Positions 8,131-11,398 of a DNA stretch of 11,398 nucleotides are shown here, in pieces; positions within the stretch are counted from its first letter, which is position 1, and each line of letters opens with the position of its first letter. Position numbers and translations under genes: made by a program. Origin of the DNA: an uncultured bacterium (GTDB lineage: Bacteria > Bacteroidota > Bacteroidia > Bacteroidales > Bacteroidaceae); contig CAJMQV010000055.1 in NCBI GenBank assembly GCA_905215575.1, forward strand, positions 1 through 11,398. The letters run 5' to 3'. The notes beneath the pieces are model-generated. The model was not told where the DNA came from, did no database searches, and saw only the letters and a list, made by a program, of their open reading frames with translations.

Positions 8131-8958
8131 ATGAAATACGATTATATAAAGGGAGAACATTTTTTTAAAGTTCATAGGGAAAAACTTAATATAGAGTTGT
8201 ATGAGTATTTTGATATTTATCTGCATTTAGATACTAAGTTTGAAAAATTAAAGAACTCTACAAAGGAAAATGAAACTTTAACTGATGATATGTCTAAATT
8301 TTCAGCCATGCATAGTCTGAAAGATTTTTACTATCATGAAGCGAAGAGAAAACATATGTTTACCTCAGTAGAGGATATAAGATATCTTTCTAGTTTTGTA
8401 GATATATATGGATATATTTATGAAGCGTTGGAGTTTATTATAAAAAATGGTTGTAGAAGCAGAACTGAGCTTTTTAATATAGTAAAAGACGAAATGTATG
8501 ATAGATGTCTGAAGTTATATGGATGTGAATTTAAAACGTTTGAAAGTATATTTTATTCTGTTTGGAAAGAAAATGCAAATGGAAGGTTGATGGATTATTT
8601 TTACAAAAAAAGGAAGGATTATTTTTTGAATAATGATAAAGCATTCTGGAGTTTATTAATTTTACTTGTACTATTACCTAATTTTTATTATACTTCAGCA
8701 ATTCCTTTTGTTATTACGATAACATCAGTCTTTTTTTCGGTTTTATTTTGTGCTGATAGAGGAAGATATATGCTTTTGCCATTAGTGGCATTTGTTTTAA
8801 TATCCGTTTTACTTGTTTTATTTATCTATTCATCTGATAGTTATAATCCTGAAACAATTTTAGTAGTAAAAGATACTATTCGTAGCGGATTAATATTATT
8901 CTTATTTTATCCAATCTTGATTGTAAATAGAAGTAGATTGAAGGATGAAGATGCTTGA
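8131..8958 (+). CDS. Hypothetical protein with C-terminal membrane domain
   Basis: I do not recognise this 275-residue protein. Residues 1-170 are predicted soluble, rich in Tyr, Lys, Glu and Phe and probably helical (EYFDIYLHLD, VDIYGYIYEALEFIIKNG). Residues 171-265 hold about four hydrophobic segments, near 171-189, 190-208, 213-233 and 250-265, followed by a short charged tail ending in KDEDA. It lacks a signal peptide, so the N-terminal part is likely cytoplasmic. I chose ATG 8131; an in-frame TTG nine bases earlier would add three residues but is less likely. It begins 26 bases after the jetB stop and is strongly AT-rich, so it was probably acquired with the two genes that follow. Co-occurrence with the J-domain protein suggests, but does not show, a joint membrane function. 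Confidence 0.72.
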   Translation: MKYDYIKGEHFFKVHREKLNIELYEYFDIYLHLDTKFEKLKNSTKENETLTDDMSKFSAMHSLKDFYYHEAKRKHMFTSVEDIRYLSSFVDIYGYIYEALEFIIKNGCRSRTELFNIVKDEMYDRCLKLYGCEFKTFESIFYSVWKENANGRLMDYFYKKRKDYFLNNDKAFWSLLILLVLLPNFYYTSAIPFVITITSVFFSVLFCADRGRYMLLPLVAFVLISVLLVLFIYSSDSYNPETILVVKDTIRSGLILFLFYPILIVNRSRLKDEDA

Positions 8959-9048
8959 ATAAAAATAGGTCATAATATAGTTGGGTTAATTATCTTGATA
9001 GACACTTTTTTGAAATAGAGAAGAGAATGGTCGTTGTACTTGAAATTT

Positions 9049-9064
9049 TTTCTCTATAGAGAAA
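9049..9064. repeat. Perfect 16-bp palindrome in cargo spacer
   Basis: TTTCTCTATAGAGAAA is perfectly self-complementary and sits 65 bases before the 66-residue gene, in the only sizeable spacer (170 bases) inside the cargo. It could be an operator for a dimeric regulator or an RNA hairpin with a TATA loop. The rest of the spacer is AT-rich with no clear TAnnTTTG box. Confidence 0.5.
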
Positions 9065-9128
9065 TAGAATATAAAGGCACAGAATAGAAAAAGACTAAAT
9101 AGTTACTTATTTATTGAGAATTTAGAAA

Positions 9129-9329
9129 ATGAAAGACATAGTGAAAAAAATAATAGTCAATATAATTGCAATTGCATTATGTGTGGCTGTTTGGATTTTT
9201 ATAATAGCTTTGGTGGATTTTTCTACTTTAGGAGTTGTCTGGAAGTATTTTACAGTAGGAGTTATTATTTCTTTGTGTGGCGGTATTTGGAGCGGCAGAT
9301 TTTTGTTATTAAAGTGCTTAGAAAAATAG
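9129..9329 (+). CDS. Small two-helix membrane protein, hypothetical
   Basis: This 66-residue protein has a lysine-rich start (MKDIVKK) and two hydrophobic segments at about 8-29 and 41-56, the second glycine-rich (ISLCGGIWSG), ending in a short charged tail. Such a shape suits a small inner-membrane protein with both ends in the cytoplasm. I recognise no family. The stop is only 4 bases before the J-domain gene, and composition is the same, so the two are probably cotranscribed and may act together. The tight spacing and long hydrophobic pattern favour a real gene over a chance frame. Confidence 0.62.
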   Translation: MKDIVKKIIVNIIAIALCVAVWIFIIALVDFSTLGVVWKYFTVGVIISLCGGIWSGRFLLLKCLEK

Positions 9330-9333
9330 GGTT

Positions 9334-10590
9334 ATGAGAAGTTTTTATGAGATTCTTGGAATTGCACGAGATGCTTCTTTAGAAGAAATTACAGCTGCTT
9401 ACCGAAAAAAAGTTTTAGAATGTCATCCTGATAGAGGTGGAAATACAAAGGACTTTCAGAATATTCAAAAAGGTTATAAGATTCTTTCCGATGCTACTAA
9501 AAGATTATTGTATGATAAATGGCTAAAGGAAAAAGAGAAGGAAGAATTTGATTTGAGTCATTTTAGGAATATAGTGTTTCACACAGCAAATAATATTGAA
9601 TATAATCGTATATTTTCTTCTGTAAAGATTTTCTTAGAACTTCATTGTGAATATGATCATGATTTAGCACAAATAGTTACTTTTGAAGCGCAAAATGAAG
9701 AGTGTTTTTATTTAAAATTAAATCTTCAAGAGAAGGTGCAAGTTTTAGCAGTAAGGGTTATTTATGCGATAACCTGCAAACTTCTTAATGAAAAATCATA
9801 TACAAGGCTAAATAATGTAGTTCTTTTACAAAAAAGTTGTATAAGTTATTTTGAGAAAGAAAAGCAAGTAGAAGAGAAGAAAAAGCAAGAAACTCTTGAG
9901 GACAATAAATATGTACGGAGAATATTATTTTGGATTGTGGTAACAGTGTTATTGTTATTTTCTTTTATTTATTATGTTACGATATATAGTGAGCAAAAGA
10001 ATAGTAATAATGTAAATAATACCTCGGAAAGATTTGCGGAAAAAGAACCTGTTGAATATGTTGATAATACTGTCGGAACTCTGAATGAAAATGAAATTGA
10101 AAGAGGAGAAGTTTCTGATAGAAGTACATATAATGAGATTACTTTTCAAACAGGTGATATTCCATATAAGGATGCTTTCGGAAGAGGCCTTTATAATAAG
10201 AATTCATTAAGTGAATTAGAATTGATCAATCATTCATTAAAGGATGCTGTTGTGTTGTTATGTGATGCTGAAGATAAAGTAATACGAAACGTATTTATAA
10301 GTCATGGAGATACATATATAATGAAGAAAATTCCCAAGTCTATTTGTATAGTTAAGGTTATGCAAGGATATTCATGGAATAGTGACAAAGATAATGGAGA
10401 GAATTTTCCAAAAGGAGGTTTTATGCAAGACGTATCTTATTCAAAAACAGATTGGGGTGATGCCTTTCATTTCGTACCTGAGAGTGTAGAAGGTGGATAT
10501 AGTTATCCGACTTATTCTTTAACGTTGCATAAAGTAGAAAATGGAAATATGAATTCAGAAGATATTTCACAAGATGAATTCTTCCAATAA
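9334..10590 (+). CDS. Membrane-anchored J-domain (DnaJ-like) protein
   Basis: The 418-residue protein opens with a complete J domain at residues 1-68 (SFYEILGIARDASLEEITAA, then HPD at 31-33 and the helix IV region ending YDKWLKEKEKEE), which should bind DnaK and stimulate its ATPase. There is no Gly/Phe region, zinc finger or DnaJ C-terminal substrate domain, so it is not housekeeping DnaJ. Residues 70-175 form a soluble region of unknown role, followed by a Lys/Glu-rich stretch and one membrane helix at about 197-218. The positive side lies before the helix, so the J domain is cytoplasmic and the rest is outside. An Asn/Glu/Ser-rich linker leads to a C-terminal domain at about 270-418 with beta-strand character, ending NGNMNSEDISQDEFF. 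I have an uncertain memory of similar C-terminal domains in other Bacteroidales proteins. Its client is unknown. Confidence 0.85.
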   Translation: MRSFYEILGIARDASLEEITAAYRKKVLECHPDRGGNTKDFQNIQKGYKILSDATKRLLYDKWLKEKEKEEFDLSHFRNIVFHTANNIEYNRIFSSVKIFLELHCEYDHDLAQIVTFEAQNEECFYLKLNLQEKVQVLAVRVIYAITCKLLNEKSYTRLNNVVLLQKSCISYFEKEKQVEEKKKQETLEDNKYVRRILFWIVVTVLLLFSFIYYVTIYSEQKNSNNVNNTSERFAEKEPVEYVDNTVGTLNENEIERGEVSDRSTYNEITFQTGDIPYKDAFGRGLYNKNSLSELELINHSLKDAVVLLCDAEDKVIRNVFISHGDTYIMKKIPKSICIVKVMQGYSWNSDKDNGENFPKGGFMQDVSYSKTDWGDAFHFVPESVEGGYSYPTYSLTLHKVENGNMNSEDISQDEFFQ

Positions 10591-10602
10591 TTTATGTTTA
10601 TA

Positions 10603-10625
10603 TAAGTAATTTGTTAGAATTAATT
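10603..10625 (+). repeat. Direct repeat B, right copy (inner end of insertion)
   Basis: TAAGTAA, TTT, GTTAG, A, ATTAATT: same order and orientation as the left copy at 8102-8123. It lies just after the J-protein gene and eight bases before the right copy of repeat A. Confidence 0.5.
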
Positions 10626-10626
10626 T

Positions 10627-10659
10627 ATGAAGTTCGAAAACAATGTTGAGTCTGTTTAA
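10627..10659 (+). other. Ten-codon mini-ORF ending like JetB and overlapping the jetC start
   Basis: ATG AAG TTC GAA AAC AAT, then GTT GAG TCT GTT TAA, encodes MKFENNVESV. Its last eight residues FENNVESV parallel the JetB end LEKYVESV in the same reading frame. The stop codon lies 17 bases past the first base of the jetC ATG, exactly as the jetB stop would have in an uninterrupted operon. It may be a relic of a diverged jetB 3' end, or may serve as a translated leader that keeps jetC coupled to upstream translation. It could also be a by-product of the duplication. Confidence 0.35.
10633..10659 (+). repeat. Direct repeat A, right copy (5' end of jetC)
   Basis: The exact 17-bp core spans 10643-10659 and begins with the jetC ATG. 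The ten bases before it match the left copy except at three positions (TTCGAAAACA here, TTGGAAAAGT there). It marks the right edge of the inserted DNA. Confidence 0.92.
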
Positions 10660-11398
10660 TACACGTTCCGAAATGTCGGGGTTCCGGTTGCAGTATATGG
10701 AAATCTACAACTGGGGAACGTTTCACGAAAAGATATTCAGAATGGCACCCGAGGGAAACAATGCCCTGCTTACCGGTGCCAATGCCTCCGGAAAGAGTAC
10801 GCTGATCGATGCGCTGCTCACCCTGATGGTGCCCGCCAAGAAAGACCGTTTCTACAATCAGTCGTCGGGTGTGGAGAAAAAGGGAAACCGTACGGAGGAA
10901 ACTTATGTGTTGGGACACTATGGAAATATCCAGAAGGACGGCGAGAATGCGGTGACCACCCAGGCTCTGCGCGACCAGAGTACTTATTCGGTGTTGCTGG
11001 CCAGCTTCATGAATACGGACGACCAGCATGTGGTTACCGTGTTTCAGGTACGCTGGTTCTCTTCGGGAGAGTTGCGCCGCACCTTCGGCTTGGCGCATTG
11101 TCCGCTGGAGATTCAGCGTGACTTCCAGCCGTTCGACGGGCGCGGCAACTGGCGCAAGCGTCTGGAAGCGGCCTATAAGGGACCGCGCACGATGGTGGAG
11201 TTTTTTGACGGTCCGGTGGGATATGCCGAGCGCATGACCCAGTTGCTCGGCATGCGTTCGGTCAAGGCGCTGAGCCTGTTCAATCAGATTGTGGGTGTCA
11301 AGGTGCTCGACGATCTGGATGACTTTATCCGCACGAACATGTTGGAGGAACTGGATGCCGAGGGGCAGTATATCCAGCTGAAGGACAGTTTTACCACG
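10643..11398 (+). CDS. jetC: JetC, MukB/SMC-like ATPase of type I Wadjet (5' part)
   Basis: JetC is the SMC-type motor of Wadjet; dimers form a ring with JetA and JetB and hydrolyse ATP to extrude plasmid DNA for cutting by JetD. The window holds the first 252 codons; the family usually exceeds 1,000 residues, so the coiled coil and second ATPase half lie beyond the edge. The N-terminal head is typical: FRLQYMEIYNWGTFHEKIF, then Walker A GANASGKST at residues 45-53, followed by LIDALLTLMVP. FNQIVGVKVLDDLDDFIR appears near 213. The ATG chosen begins the 17-bp repeat shared with the end of jetB and gives MLSLFNTRSEM. Base composition returns to that of jetA and jetB from here, so this is the other half of the same operon. 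Confidence 0.92.
   Translation, partial: MLSLFNTRSEMSGFRLQYMEIYNWGTFHEKIFRMAPEGNNALLTGANASGKSTLIDALLTLMVPAKKDRFYNQSSGVEKKGNRTEETYVLGHYGNIQKDGENAVTTQALRDQSTYSVLLASFMNTDDQHVVTVFQVRWFSSGELRRTFGLAHCPLEIQRDFQPFDGRGNWRKRLEAAYKGPRTMVEFFDGPVGYAERMTQLLGMRSVKALSLFNQIVGVKVLDDLDDFIRTNMLEELDAEGQYIQLKDSFTT

Larger units (their letters stand above)
8105..10642 (+). mobile_element. AT-rich three-gene cargo inserted between jetB and jetC
   Basis: This block breaks the normally contiguous Wadjet operon. Hand counts of 60-base lines give G+C of 12 (8161-8220), 15 (8641-8700) and 15 (9661-9720) inside, against 35 (7321-7380) and 30 (10981-11040) in the flanking jet genes. The inside genes favour AGA and ATA codons, unlike the neighbours. 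An exact 17-bp direct repeat flanks the block and a second imperfect repeat lies inside each end. All three genes run with the operon. No transposase, integrase or terminal inverted repeat is visible, so the type of event is unknown: a passive cargo moved by recombination, or an element that lost its mobility gene. Confidence 0.72.

Noticed and set aside
9334..9537. J domain as the housekeeping DnaJ
   Set aside because: No Gly/Phe linker, zinc-finger repeats or C-terminal substrate domain; a membrane helix follows instead, and the gene is not beside dnaK or grpE here.
8105..10642. Insertion sequence or integron cassette with its own recombinase
   Set aside because: No transposase, integrase, terminal inverted repeats or recognisable attC fold could be seen; only direct repeats flank the block.
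1..11398. CRISPR array, tRNA or rRNA genes
   Set aside because: No regularly spaced repeats, cloverleaf-like segments or rRNA signatures were seen on either strand.

Overview
The window looks like a chromosomal segment from a member of the Bacteroidales, probably Bacteroidaceae (Bacteroides or Phocaeicola). The evidence is protein style (a ClpB with a GTTGVGKT second Walker A, a Bacteroides-type LuxS), poor Shine-Dalgarno sequences at most starts, and TAnnTTTG-like promoter boxes. Assignment below order is a guess. Base composition of most genes is about balanced, but one block is strongly AT-rich.

Left part, minus strand: the first 755 codons of the disaggregase gene clpB (its 3' end lies outside the window), preceded by a secreted GH38-like (DUF5054-type) glycosidase-like protein read in the same direction. 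A 334-base divergent intergenic region separates these from the plus-strand genes. These begin with a two-gene activated-methyl-cycle operon: pfs (MTA/SAH nucleosidase) and luxS (S-ribosylhomocysteine lyase). Together they detoxify S-adenosylhomocysteine and yield homocysteine plus the AI-2 precursor DPD. A good intrinsic terminator follows luxS.

Right part, plus strand: a type I Wadjet (MksFEB/EptABC-like) SMC plasmid-defence operon. It holds jetA (DUF3375, kleisin-like), jetB (DUF4194, KITE-like) and the 5' 252 codons of jetC (MukB/SMC-like ATPase with GANASGKST). jetD, the TOPRIM nuclease subunit, is expected just past the right edge.

The striking feature is that jetB and jetC are separated by about 2.5 kb of AT-rich DNA carrying three genes unrelated to Wadjet: a 275-aa protein with a C-terminal membrane domain, a 66-aa two-helix membrane protein, and a 418-aa membrane-anchored J-domain protein with an extracytoplasmic C-terminal domain. 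The insertion is bounded by an exact 17-bp direct repeat (24/27 when extended). The repeat runs exactly from the jetC ATG to the jetB TAA. In the inferred uninterrupted operon the two genes overlapped by those same 17 bp, so the duplication lets both stay intact around the cargo. A second, imperfect direct repeat lies just inside, at both cargo ends. No transposase or integrase is visible. I regard this embedded membrane J-protein module as the best candidate for an undescribed accessory or defence system in the window.
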